Source: Serinicoccus chungangensis (GTDB lineage: Bacteria > Actinomycetota > Actinomycetes > Actinomycetales > Dermatophilaceae). From it: a stretch of 64,000 nucleotides of DNA. Below, piece by piece: positions 53,805 to 64,000 of this stretch. A model generated the notes under the pieces. The model did no database searches. It was not told where the DNA came from and saw nothing but the letters and a program-made list of their open reading frames with translations. How positions within the stretch are numbered: the stretch's first letter is position 1; each line of letters opens with the position of its first letter. The position numbers and the translations under genes were made by a program. Location: assembly GCF_001483745.1 (NCBI RefSeq), contig NZ_LQBL01000002.1:186001-250000 (forward strand), written 5' to 3'.

Positions 53805-53843
53805 ATGACGACGGGCCGACCTCCCCGGTCGGTCCGTCGTCAT
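53805..53843 (+). other. Second hairpin between binding-protein and permease genes
   Basis: A 17-bp stem with one G-T pair (53805-53821 with 53827-53843) has a five-base loop. Together with the first hairpin it would favour high binding-protein levels relative to the permease. Confidence 0.65.
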
Positions 53844-53883
53844 GGTCCCTGTTCCGCACCCCTGCTGGGCCGAGGAGTCCGCC

Positions 53884-54894
53884 GTGCTGAAGTTCGTCAT
53901 CCGCCGTGTCCTGCAGATGGGGCTCGCGCTGTTCATGCTGAGCCTGCTGCTCTTCGCCTGGCTCCGCGCCCTGCCCGGCGGCCCGGTCAGCGCGCTGCTC
54001 GGTGAGCGGGGCTCCCCCGAGGCCGCCGCCGACCTGCGCCGCCAGCTGGGCCTGGACCAGCCGTTGCCGGTGCAGTACGTCCGCTTCGTCCAGCGGGCGC
54101 TGGAGGGTGACTTCGGCATCTCCACCGGCGTGTTCCGCGGGCAGCCGGCGATCGACATCTTCCTGACCCGGTTGCCGGCGACCGTCGAGCTCAGCATCTT
54201 CGCCCTGGCCATCGCCCTCACCCTCGCGATCCCCCTGGGCTACATCGCCGCCCGCCGACGGGGCGGTGTCCTGGACACGGGCCTGGTCATCAGCTCGCTC
54301 GTCGGGGTGGCGGTCCCCGTGTTCTTCCTCGCCTTCGTCCTCAAGTACCTCTTCGCCGTGCGGTGGGGCCTGCTGCCCCCGTCCGGCTACCAGACCGCCG
54401 GCATCGACGCCACGAGGGTGACCGGGTTCGCCGTGCTGGACGGCATCCTCACCCGGGAGTGGGACGCGTCCTGGGACGCGTTCCGGCACCTGCTGCTGCC
54501 GGCGATCGCGCTGTCCTCGATCCCCTTCGCGGTGATCTTCCGCATCACCCGGGCCTCCGTGCTCGACGTCATGGACGAGGACTACGTCCGCACGGCCCGG
54601 GCCAAGGGTCTGCGCGCCCCGGTCATCCGGGTGCGGCACATCATGCGCAACGCCCTCATCCCCGTCATCACCATCATCGGGCTGCAGGTCGGTGCCCTGC
54701 TGGCCGGGGCCGTGCTCACCGAGAAGGTCTTCGCCTTCCCCGGGATCGGACAGGCCCTGGCCCTCGGGTTCGAGACCCGCGACTACCCCGTGCTGCAGGT
54801 CCTCATCATGATGGCCGCGATCATCTACATCGTCGTCAACCTGCTGGTCGACATCGCCTATGCCCTGATCGACCCGCGCGTGCGGACCAAGTGA
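53884..54894 (+). CDS. ABC transporter permease, DppB-type
   Basis: This 336-residue permease starts VLKFVIRRVLQMGLALFML and has six membrane helices. The conserved LGLDQPLPVQYVRFVQRALEGDFG segment (split over about 52-76) and the EAA loop YVRTARAKGLRAPVIRVRHIMRNAL (two overlapping pieces near 223-250) contact the ATPases. FAFPGIGQALALG is the final DppB signature. The GTG at 53884 has GAGGAG eight bases upstream. It pairs with the DppC-type gene 10 bp downstream. Confidence 0.93.
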   Translation: MLKFVIRRVLQMGLALFMLSLLLFAWLRALPGGPVSALLGERGSPEAAADLRRQLGLDQPLPVQYVRFVQRALEGDFGISTGVFRGQPAIDIFLTRLPATVELSIFALAIALTLAIPLGYIAARRRGGVLDTGLVISSLVGVAVPVFFLAFVLKYLFAVRWGLLPPSGYQTAGIDATRVTGFAVLDGILTREWDASWDAFRHLLLPAIALSSIPFAVIFRITRASVLDVMDEDYVRTARAKGLRAPVIRVRHIMRNALIPVITIIGLQVGALLAGAVLTEKVFAFPGIGQALALGFETRDYPVLQVLIMMAAIIYIVVNLLVDIAYALIDPRVRTK

Positions 54895-54904
54895 GGACGC
54901 GGAC

Positions 54905-55846
54905 ATGACTTCCTACGGTGACACCAAGAAGGCGCGGATCGACTCCCTCGCCGAGGCCGGGGCGCTCAGCGACGAGGAGGGCGTCAGCCTCTGGCGCTCG
55001 GCGTGGCTGCGGCTGCGCAAGGACCCGGTCTTCCTCATCGGTGCCGCGATCGTGACGGCCTTCGTCCTGCTCGCGATCATCGCCCCCTGGATCGCCCCCC
55101 ACGACCCCGCCGCGAGGCTGCTCATCGGTGAGGTGAGCCGGCAGTCCAACCCGGTGCCCGAGCCCCGGCCCGGCTTCCCCCTCGGCGCCGACGACCGGGG
55201 CCGCGACCTGCTCTCCCGCCTCATCGTGGGATCCCGGCAGACCCTCATCGTCGGTGTCCTGGCGACGCTGGGCGGTCTCCTCGGCGGACTGACCCTCGGC
55301 ATCCTCGCCGGGGGCATCGGCGGATGGGTCGACGCGGCCGTCATGCGGGTGGTCGACGTCATGCTCTCCATCCCCTCGCTCCTGCTGGCCTTCTCGCTCG
55401 CCGCCATCCTCGAGCCGTCGCAGTGGAGCGTCATCGCCGCCATCGCCGTCATCCAGGTGCCGATCTTCGCGCGGCTGCTGCGGGGTTCGATGCTCAGCCA
55501 GCGGCACAGCGACCACGTGCTCGCCGCGCGGGCCCTCGGGGTGCGACCCATCCCCATCGTCTTCCGGCACATGCTGCCCAACGCCATCGGCCCGGTCATC
55601 GTCCAGGCCACCCTGGTCCTGGCCGTCGCGATCATCGACGCCGCCGCCCTGTCCTTCCTCGGCCTGGGCAACCCCGACGACACCCGGCCCGAGTGGGGCC
55701 AGATGCTGGGCGCCGCCCAGCCGTACTTCAACAGCTACCCGCACCTGGCCTTCTACCCGGCGATCTGCATCGTCACCGTGGCACTGGGCTTCACCCTCAT
55801 GGGCGAGTCCCTGCGCGAGGCCCTCGACCCCAAGTCCCGTCGCTGA
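54905..55846 (+). CDS. ABC transporter permease, DppC-type
   Basis: This 313-residue permease has a cytoplasmic N-terminus (1-40), a first helix DPVFLIGAAIVTAFVLLAII, the family motif FPLGADDRGRDLLSRLIVGSR (about 97-117), and five further helices. The EAA loop HVLAARALGVRPIPIVFRH is followed by LSFLGLGNPDDTRPEWGQML. It forms the heterodimeric channel with the DppB-type subunit. The 10-bp gap to the upstream gene implies translational coupling. Confidence 0.93.
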   Translation: MTSYGDTKKARIDSLAEAGALSDEEGVSLWRSAWLRLRKDPVFLIGAAIVTAFVLLAIIAPWIAPHDPAARLLIGEVSRQSNPVPEPRPGFPLGADDRGRDLLSRLIVGSRQTLIVGVLATLGGLLGGLTLGILAGGIGGWVDAAVMRVVDVMLSIPSLLLAFSLAAILEPSQWSVIAAIAVIQVPIFARLLRGSMLSQRHSDHVLAARALGVRPIPIVFRHMLPNAIGPVIVQATLVLAVAIIDAAALSFLGLGNPDDTRPEWGQMLGAAQPYFNSYPHLAFYPAICIVTVALGFTLMGESLREALDPKSRR

Positions 55847-55858
55847 GGAGCCCGGCCG

Positions 55859-56938
55859 ATGACCCAGACTTCCCTGACCCACCCCTCCGGCCCCGCCGGC
55901 GGAGGGAGCCCGCTGCTCGCGGTGAACGACCTGACCGTGACCTTCGGCAAGGGCGCCAAGGCCTTCACCGCGGTCGACCGGGTGAGCTTCGAGGTGCACC
56001 CCGGACAGACCGTCGGCCTCGTCGGCGAGTCCGGCTGCGGCAAGTCGGTGACCTCGCTGGCGATCATGGGGCTGCTCCCCGCCCGGGGCAACACCGTCAG
56101 CGGCGAGGTGCTCTTCGACGGCGAGGACCTGCTGCGGCTGCGCCAGGACCAGCTCCGCGACCGACGGGGGCGGGACCTGGCGATGATCTTCCAGGACCCG
56201 CTGTCCTCGCTCAACCCGGTGGTCCCGCTCGGCGTCCAGGTGGCCGAGGTGCTGCAGCGGCACCGCGGGATGGGTCGCACCGCCGCGCAGAAGCAGGCGA
56301 CCGTGCTGCTGGAGAAGGTCGGGATCCCGGACCCGACCCGGCGGCTGCGGGAGTACCCGCACCAGCTCTCCGGCGGGATGCGCCAGCGCGCCCTCATCGC
56401 CATGGCGCTCGCCTGCGAGCCCCGGCTGCTCATCGCCGACGAGCCCACGACCGCCCTCGACGTCACCATCCAGGCGCAGATCCTCGCGCTGCTGCGCGAG
56501 CTCGTCACCGAGTCGGGCACCGCCCTCATCATGATCACCCACGACCTGGGCGTCGTGGCCGGCCTGTGCGACCAGGTCAACGTCCTCTACGGCGGCAAGG
56601 TCGTGGAGCGGGCCGAGCGGCACGACCTGTTCGCCCGGCCGCGTCACCCCTACACCGGAGGGCTGCTCGCGTCCATCCCCCGGCTCACCGAGGAGCGGGG
56701 GCGCCGGCTCGACCCGGTGCCGGGCTCGGTCGCCGACAACATCCCGTGGGAGGGCGGGTGCGCCTTCGCGCCCCGCTGCTCCTCGGAGGTGGCGGCGTGC
56801 CGGTCCACCACGCCGGAGCTGGTCACCGACGAGGACGGGCCCGGCGAGGGCCGGTTGCTGCGCTGCCACCATCCCCTGGAGGAGAACCCGTTGGACGACG
56901 ACCGCGCGCCCGAGCAGCACGAGGAGCACCAGCCGTGA
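55859..56938 (+). CDS. ABC transporter ATPase, DppD-type
   Basis: This 359-residue ATP-binding subunit has Walker A GESGCGKS at 56-63, signature LSGGMRQRALIAMAL, Walker B LLIADEPTTALD and the switch His in ITHDLGVV. The C-terminal oligopeptide-transporter extension includes RHPYTGGLLASIP and two cysteines (FAPRCSSEVAACRS), where many members bind an Fe-S cluster. It ends with an acidic/His tail. GAGGAG precedes the ATG. Its stop overlaps the next gene's GTG start (GTGA). Confidence 0.94.
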   Translation: MTQTSLTHPSGPAGGGSPLLAVNDLTVTFGKGAKAFTAVDRVSFEVHPGQTVGLVGESGCGKSVTSLAIMGLLPARGNTVSGEVLFDGEDLLRLRQDQLRDRRGRDLAMIFQDPLSSLNPVVPLGVQVAEVLQRHRGMGRTAAQKQATVLLEKVGIPDPTRRLREYPHQLSGGMRQRALIAMALACEPRLLIADEPTTALDVTIQAQILALLRELVTESGTALIMITHDLGVVAGLCDQVNVLYGGKVVERAERHDLFARPRHPYTGGLLASIPRLTEERGRRLDPVPGSVADNIPWEGGCAFAPRCSSEVAACRSTTPELVTDEDGPGEGRLLRCHHPLEENPLDDDRAPEQHEEHQP

Positions 56939-58110
56939 GCACCCCCGCCGGGACGGCCGCCCCGCAGCCCACCGAGACCGAGCCGGACCTCCTCGTCGAC
57001 GTGCGCGGCCTCAAGGTGCACTTCCCGATCAAGAAGGGCATCGTCTTCGACCGGACCGTCGGTCACGTCTACGCGGTGGACGGCATGGACGTGCAGATCC
57101 GGCGCGGCGAGACCTACGGTCTCGTCGGGGAGTCCGGGTGCGGCAAGTCCACCTTCGGCCGGGCGCTGCTGCAGCTCGAGCCGATCACCGCCGGCGAGGT
57201 CCACGTGGACGGCATCGACCTGTCCAGCCTCAAGGGCGAGAAGCTGCGCACCCACCGCCGGCACATGCAGATGGTCTTCCAGGACCCGCTGGGCAGCCTG
57301 GACCCGCGGCAGACGGTGGAGCAGCTGCTGCTGGAGGGTATGCGGGCGCACGGCATGGCCACGGACGCCAAGGCCGCGCGGAAGCGGCTCTCCGAGCTGC
57401 TCACCGCCGTGGGCCTGCCGACGGCGGCGCTGTCGAAGTACCCCCACGAGTTCTCCGGCGGGCAGCGACAGCGCGTCGGTATCGCCCGCGCGCTGTCGGT
57501 GGACCCGCAGCTCATCATCGCCGACGAGCCGGTGAGCGCCCTCGACGTCTCCGTCCAGGCCCAGGTCATCAACCTGCTCGGCGACCTGCAGGAGGAGTTC
57601 GGCCTCACCTACCTCGTCATCGCCCACGACCTCGCCGTCGTCCGCCACATCAGCGACCGCATCGGGGTCATGTACCTCGGGTCGCTGGTCGAGGAGGCGG
57701 ACGCCGAGGACCTCTACGACACGCCGCTGCACCCCTACACCCGGGCCCTGCTGTCCGCGGTCCCCGTCCCCGACCCCACGGTCGAGGACACCCGCGAGCA
57801 GATCCTGCTGACCGGCGACCTCCCCTCGCCGGCCAACCCGCCCACGGGCTGCCGCTTCCACACCCGCTGCCCCTGGCGGCAGGAGACGCGCTGCGACGAG
57901 GAGCGCCCCCAGCTGCGGGTGGTGGAGATCGACGGCGTGCCTCCGAGCCACCGGGTGGCCTGCCACTGGGCCGAGCAGATCGCCAGCGGTGAGCTGCAGC
58001 CGCATACCGTGGACCCGGTCGAGGACGACGAACCGTACTGGTCCGGGACCGACGAGGAGGCGGACGGCACCGAGGCCGCCTCCCGGGACCTGCCCGGCTC
58101 CAGCGGGTGA
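56935..58110 (+). CDS. ABC transporter ATPase, DppF-type
   Basis: This 391-residue ATP-binding subunit has Walker A GESGCGKS at 65-72, signature FSGGQRQRVGIARAL, Walker B LIIADEPVSALD and the switch His in IAHDLAVV. The C-terminal extension HPYTRALLSAVPVPDP and GCRFHTRCPWRQETRC carries a conserved Cys cluster. A 25-residue acidic tail follows. It is coupled to the DppD-type gene by GTGA. It completes a five-gene importer for peptides, or for nickel or sugars. The ligand is not determinable from these subunits. Confidence 0.94.
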   Translation: MSTPAGTAAPQPTETEPDLLVDVRGLKVHFPIKKGIVFDRTVGHVYAVDGMDVQIRRGETYGLVGESGCGKSTFGRALLQLEPITAGEVHVDGIDLSSLKGEKLRTHRRHMQMVFQDPLGSLDPRQTVEQLLLEGMRAHGMATDAKAARKRLSELLTAVGLPTAALSKYPHEFSGGQRQRVGIARALSVDPQLIIADEPVSALDVSVQAQVINLLGDLQEEFGLTYLVIAHDLAVVRHISDRIGVMYLGSLVEEADAEDLYDTPLHPYTRALLSAVPVPDPTVEDTREQILLTGDLPSPANPPTGCRFHTRCPWRQETRCDEERPQLRVVEIDGVPPSHRVACHWAEQIASGELQPHTVDPVEDDEPYWSGTDEEADGTEAASRDLPGSSG

Positions 58111-58132
58111 CGCACCGGCCCCGCAGGGGGTC

Positions 58133-58138
58133 TAGCCT
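58133..58138 (+). promoter_or_regulatory. -10 box for leaderless amidotransferase gene
   Basis: TAGCCT is followed by GTGCCC and the ATG at 58145. Confidence 0.55.
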
Positions 58139-58144
58139 GTGCCC

Positions 58145-58858
58145 ATGACGCCACGGGCGCTGGTCGTGCAGCACGAAGAGAAGGCCCCCGCGGGCCTGCT
58201 GGCCCCGTGGTTGGAGCAGGCCGGGCTGGAGTGCGACGTCCTGCCCGCCCACGAGGGGTATGCCGTCCCGGCCGACCTCGGCGACCACGCCGCCCTGGTG
58301 GTGCTCGGGGGGTCGATGGACGCCTGGGACGACGAGGCGTACCGCTGGTTGCTGCCGACCCGGGCCCTCATCGCCGGCACCGTGTCGGCGGGCCGCCCCT
58401 TCCTCGGCGTCTGCCTCGGGCACCAGCTGGCCGCGCTGGCCCTGGGCGGCGCGGTGGGCCGTCAGCCCGGCGGCCGGACGACGGGGTTGCGGCCGTGGCG
58501 ACCCACGCCCGAGGGCCTCGCCGACCCGTTCACCAGCGCGCTGCCCGCCGGCACCGAGGTGCTGCACTACAACTCGGACGCGGTCACCGGGCTGCCGCCG
58601 GGCGCGACGCCGCTCGCCCACGACGCCGAGGGCACCGTCCAGGCGGCCCGCTACGGCCCCCTCGCCTGGGGGGTGCAGTTCCACCCCGAGGTGGACGACG
58701 CCCTCGTCCAGGGCTGGGTGACCGGCCGGCGGCCCGAGGCCGAGACCGGCGCGGTGCGCGAGCTCCGGGAGCGGCAGGCCGAGCTGCACCCCGCGTGGGC
58801 CGCGCTCATCCACCGCTTCGCGCTGCTCGCCACCACGCCGCAGGCGCAACCGGCCTGA
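58145..58858 (+). CDS. Class I glutamine amidotransferase (GATase1-like)
   Basis: This 237-residue stand-alone amidotransferase domain protein has LVVLGGSMDAWDDE near 53-66, the catalytic Cys in FLGVCLGHQLAALALGG (about 86-102), and the His-Glu pair in GVQFHPEVDDAL (about 177-188). The triad is complete. Such GuaA-like proteins are often annotated as GMP synthase-like; the partner synthetase domain is missing. Possible roles include hydrolysis of gamma-glutamyl compounds. The ATG is set by TAGCCT six bases upstream. Confidence 0.88.
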   Translation: MTPRALVVQHEEKAPAGLLAPWLEQAGLECDVLPAHEGYAVPADLGDHAALVVLGGSMDAWDDEAYRWLLPTRALIAGTVSAGRPFLGVCLGHQLAALALGGAVGRQPGGRTTGLRPWRPTPEGLADPFTSALPAGTEVLHYNSDAVTGLPPGATPLAHDAEGTVQAARYGPLAWGVQFHPEVDDALVQGWVTGRRPEAETGAVRELRERQAELHPAWAALIHRFALLATTPQAQPA

Positions 58859-58861
58859 GGG

Positions 58862-58915
58862 CCGGGCGCCGGGGCCTGCCCCGGCCGGCGCCGGGCGGGC
58901 CCCGGCAGGGCCGTG
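58862..58915 (+). terminator. GC-rich hairpin region after the amidotransferase gene
   Basis: Several overlapping GGCGCC/GGGGC-CCCCG inverted repeats can form a stable structure just after the stop codon. The exact stem is ambiguous. Confidence 0.35.
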
Positions 58916-58958
58916 GGAGACGGTGGCCCACCGCCGCGGCCCACGCGAGGAGCCAGCC

Positions 58959-60536
58959 ATGAACGACGCCGCGATCTTCATCGCCGCGACCTTCGCCGCG
59001 GGCCTGCTCGCCACCACGCTGCGCCTCCCGGCCCTGCTCGGCTTCCTGCTGGCCGGTTTCGGGCTCAACTGGCTGGGGGTCGAGGAGCTGCCCTACCTCG
59101 ACTTCCTGGCCGACCTCGGCGTGACCCTGCTGCTGTTCGGCATCGGCCTCAAGCTCAACGTCCGCAGCCTGCTCTCCCGGGATGTGGGCCACCACCGTGG
59201 GACACATGGCCCTCTCGGTCGCCGTCGGCACCGGCTTCCTGTGGGTGGTGGCGCTGCTCGGGTACCCGCTCCTGCAGGGCCTGGACCTGCAGACCCTCGC
59301 CCTCGTCGGCTTCGCCCTCTCCTTCTCCTCCACGGTCTTCGTCGTCAAGGTGCTCGAGGAGCACTCCGAGCTGCAGTCCTTCTACGGCCGCGTGGCCATC
59401 GGCATCCTGGTCCTGCAGGACCTCGCCGCGGTCGTCTTCATGACGGTCTCCGGCGGTCGGATCCCCAGCATCTGGGCGATCCCGGTCGTGCTGGCGCTGG
59501 TCCCGACGGCGTGGCTCGGGCGATGGCTGTGGAGCCACATCCCGCACGGCGAGATGCAGGCGCTCTTCGGTCTGGCCATGGCCCTGGGCCCCGGCTACGC
59601 CGCCTTCGACGCCGTGGGGGCTCAAGGGCGACCTGGGGGCCCTGGTCATCGGCATGCTGCTGGCCGGCCACCAGCGACCTGTCGCACACGCTCTTCCTCC
59701 TCAAGGACCTGCTGCTCATCGGGTTCTTCATCTCCATCGGCTTCATCGGCACCCCCACCCCCTCCTCCGCCGTGCTCGGCCTGCTCCTCCTGCTGCTCCT
59801 GCCCGCCCAGATCGCGCTCTACGTCTTCCTCCTCGACCGGCACAAGCTGCGCCGACGCACCTCGGTCAAGGCCGGCGTCCTGCTGGGCAACTACTCCGAG
59901 TTCGGTCTCATCGTCACCTCGGTGGCGGTGGCCAGCGCCATGCTCGACGAGGAGTGGCTGGTGGTGATGTCGGTCGCCGTCGCGGCCAGCTTCGTGGCCG
60001 CCGCCCTCGTCAACGAGAAGTCGGACGCGATCCTGCGCTGGGCGCGCCAGGTCATGCCCATGCACCCCCCGACCGACGTGCACCCGCACGAGCTGCCGAT
60101 CTCCTTCGGCGACGCGCGGGCGGTGGTCATGGGGATGGGCCGGATCGGCCGGAGCGCCTACGCCGAGCTCTCCGAGGTCTACGGGCTCGCGGTGCTCGGG
60201 GTGGAGAACCTCCCGAACCGCGTCGCCCGGCTGCGCGAGCAGGGCCTGACCGTGGTGGAGGCCGACGCCGCGGACGGCGACTTCTGGAGCCGGCTGGAGT
60301 CCACCCGCCAGGTGGACATCGTCGTGCTCGCCATGCCCTTCCACGGCGCCAACCGGATCGCGCTGGAGTAGCTCACGGCCAGCGATTACGACGGGGTCAT
60401 CGCGGTGGTCGCGCAGTACGACGACGAGGTGGGCGACCTGGAGGCCCGTGGCGCGGACGTCGTCGTCAACCTCTACGAGGGCGCCGGGGCCACCATCGCC
60501 GAGCGTGCCGCCGAGGCCACGACCGGGGGCCTCTGA
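58959..60536 (+). pseudogene. Broken CPA2 (KefB-like) cation:proton antiporter gene with TrkA-N domain
   Basis: The sequence encodes a monovalent cation:proton antiporter-2 protein split over three frames. It starts at ATG 58959 (MNDAAIFIAATFAAGLLATT) after GAGGAG. At about 59183 the homology moves to the next frame (VWATTVGHMALSVAV). At about 59620, in a run of Gs, it moves to the third frame (LKGDLGALVIGMLLAGH). At about 59670 it returns to the first frame (SDLSHTLFLLKDLLLIGFF). The frame is then open through the TrkA-N domain until an in-frame TAG at 60369-60371, after which homologous sequence continues (SDYDGVIAVVAQYDDEVGDL) to TGA at 60536. Three +1 shifts and a nonsense codon should abolish the full product. 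Confidence 0.85.
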
Positions 60537-60560
60537 CGCCGGCCCTCCCGACCGCCCGGC

Positions 60561-61469
60561 TCAGGAGGCGCGCGAGACGACGACCGGGCAGGGCGCGGCC
60601 CGCATGAGGCGCTGGCTCACCGAGCCGAGCAGGCGTCCGCGGACCGCTCCGCGGCCCCGGCTCCCGACGACGAGGGCGTCCCACGCCCGCGCCGCGTCCA
60701 GCAGGGTCGGCACCACCGGGCCCCGCCGCACCTCCCAGTCCACCGGCACCTGCGGGTAGGCCTCGACCGCCGGCTGCAGCGCCCGCACCAGGGCCTCGGC
60801 GTGGCGCCGCTCGACGGCCGCCCACTCCGGGCTGTCCGGCTCGGTCACGACATACCCGTCGACGACCTCGAGGAACCACGTGCTGAGGGCGGTGACGGCC
60901 GCTCCTGTCAGGTCGGCGAGCGCCAGCGCGGCACGGGCCGCCCGGGCGCTGTCCCGGCTGCCGTCGATCCCCAGGCCGATCTGGCCGTGGGTCAGCGCGT
61001 CGACGTCGACGCCGGGGTTCACCACGGCCACCGGGCGGTGCGCGTGGGCCGCGACCCCGAGCGAGGTGCTGCCGAGCAGGAACTCCTCCACCGCGCTCTT
61101 GCGGCCGGTCCCCACCACGAGCAGCGCGGCGGAGTCCTGGTGCGCCAGGAGCGCCGCCACCGGCGAGCCGCGCGAGGTGTCGAGCCGTGCCTCGACCCCG
61201 AGGCGCTCGCCCAGGGCCGTGACGTGCGCACGCAGGTCCGCGACCGTCTCCTCCTCGGCCTCCAGCACCGCGGTCACGGCCACGGCCTCGCCGCCGGCCA
61301 TCCGCGCCGCGAGGGCCTCCGGCTCGCTGGCGTGGACGACCACGAGGCCTGCCCCGGTCCTCGCGGCGGTGCGGGCCGCCCACTCGAGGGCGACGTCCCC
61401 CTCCCCCGTCCCCGCCGCACCGACCACGATCGGGTGCTCCAGCCGAGTCGTCACCGACACCACCTCCAT
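60561..61469 (-). CDS. Tandem-domain universal stress protein
   Basis: This 302-residue protein has two UspA domains (about 8-150 and 158-300). Each ends with the ATP-binding G-x2-G-x9-G-S/T motif: VVGTGRKSAVEEFLLGSTS and VVGSRGRGAVRGRLLGSVS. It is probably an ATP-binding stress protein of the actinobacterial two-domain type. GGAGG lies just ahead of the ATG at 61469. A GTG six codons in is an alternative. It is convergent with the broken antiporter gene and divergent from icd. Confidence 0.92.
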   Translation of the reverse strand: MEVVSVTTRLEHPIVVGAAGTGEGDVALEWAARTAARTGAGLVVVHASEPEALAARMAGGEAVAVTAVLEAEEETVADLRAHVTALGERLGVEARLDTSRGSPVAALLAHQDSAALLVVGTGRKSAVEEFLLGSTSLGVAAHAHRPVAVVNPGVDVDALTHGQIGLGIDGSRDSARAARAALALADLTGAAVTALSTWFLEVVDGYVVTEPDSPEWAAVERRHAEALVRALQPAVEAYPQVPVDWEVRRGPVVPTLLDAARAWDALVVGSRGRGAVRGRLLGSVSQRLMRAAPCPVVVSRAS

Positions 61470-61640
61470 GGCCTCCGGGAAGAGTGCCCTCAGCCTACCG
61501 CCCGGGTCCCCCGGTCCGCCCGTGGACAAGACCGGCGCGTCCTGGCGGTGGCGCGCCAGCACGGGGTATGACGATCCGCCACCCTCCGAGATCCGCCCCA
61601 CCGTCCCCCGGGACGACGACGAGCCGCCCTGGTGGCGCGG

Positions 61641-61726
61641 ACCAGCACCCGTAGACTCTGGTCCGCACGCCCCGACGCCACCGACCAGCACCCGTAGACT
61701 CTGGTCCGCACGCCCCGACGCCACCG
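61641..61726 (+). repeat. 43-bp tandem duplication carrying the icd promoter box
   Basis: Two identical 43-bp units (61641-61683 and 61684-61726) lie just before icd. Each contains TAGACT, a good -10 box, at 61652-61657 and 61695-61700. A weak -35-like CTGGTG precedes only the first. The second copy ends 13 bases before the ATG, with GGGAGAGG between. Confidence 0.9.
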
Positions 61727-61739
61727 ACCAGGGAGAGGC

Positions 61740-63959
<2,220 letters not shown>

Positions 63960-64000
63960 GGAGGGGCGCGGCGTCGCCGGCTCACCCGCCGCGCGGCGCG

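Overview
The window is about 72-74% GC by eye, is densely coded, and uses GTG starts and four-base start/stop overlaps heavily. It carries actinobacterial marker genes: whiB7, mshB for mycothiol, the adnAB recombination helicases, UPF0182, DUF3107, DUF3117, a PaaX-type regulator and a monomeric isocitrate dehydrogenase. Gene order and content fit a member of the Micrococcales, most likely the Intrasporangiaceae/Ornithinimicrobiaceae group. That placement is inference. I see no rRNA, CRISPR array, prophage or insertion sequence. The stretch looks like core chromosome.

Layout. Positions 1-981 hold the 3' end of rsgA and a hisN-like gene. Two M16 peptidase genes and an initiator tRNA-Met follow (944-3781). 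Positions 3855-24831 follow the order of M. tuberculosis Rv3193c-Rv3208A, with some differences: UPF0182, PDZ/Lon-type protease, DUF2342 protein, an unknown protein, whiB7 with a long attenuator leader, uvrD2, nudC, a phosphotransferase-like gene, adnB, adnA, tetR and DUF3107. A GlsB-type membrane protein, a DEAD-box helicase, a PHP phosphoesterase, a lipoprotein, a ThrE-type exporter and an aminopeptidase P come next (25005-31854).

Positions 31874-43582 resemble a second mycobacterial block, Rv1205-Rv1232c. It holds the MgtE-N/CBS protein, DUF1003, mrp, tatB, htrA, sigE, O-methyltransferase, DUF3117, a paaX/enoyl-CoA hydratase pair, a mannosyltransferase-like protein, tag, a DivIVA-domain protein and a LOG protein. 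A long minus-strand run (51918 down to 44492) contains a Nudix hydrolase, typA, mshB, a flavin reductase, a VanW protein, ferredoxin and citrate synthase. A five-gene peptide-type ABC importer runs forward from 52073 to 58110. The right end has a glutamine amidotransferase, a broken CPA2 antiporter gene, a universal stress protein and icd.

Functional themes are DNA repair and recombination (uvrD2, adnAB, tag, Nudix enzymes), antibiotic and envelope stress control (whiB7, sigE-htrA-tatB), redox and central metabolism (ferredoxin, citrate synthase, isocitrate dehydrogenase, mycothiol) and nutrient uptake. No wholly unfamiliar multi-gene system is evident. The most interesting signals are: (i) a TANNNT box six or seven bases ahead of many start codons, pointing to widespread leaderless transcription; (ii) an over-represented GTATGCC/GGCATAC word that forces rare codons in several reading frames; (iii) a whiB7 leader with promoter, upstream ORF and attenuator; (iv) a 43-bp tandem duplication carrying the icd promoter box; (v) several proteins with altered catalytic residues (HisN-like, AdnA, phosphotransferase); and (vi) a multiply broken antiporter gene.
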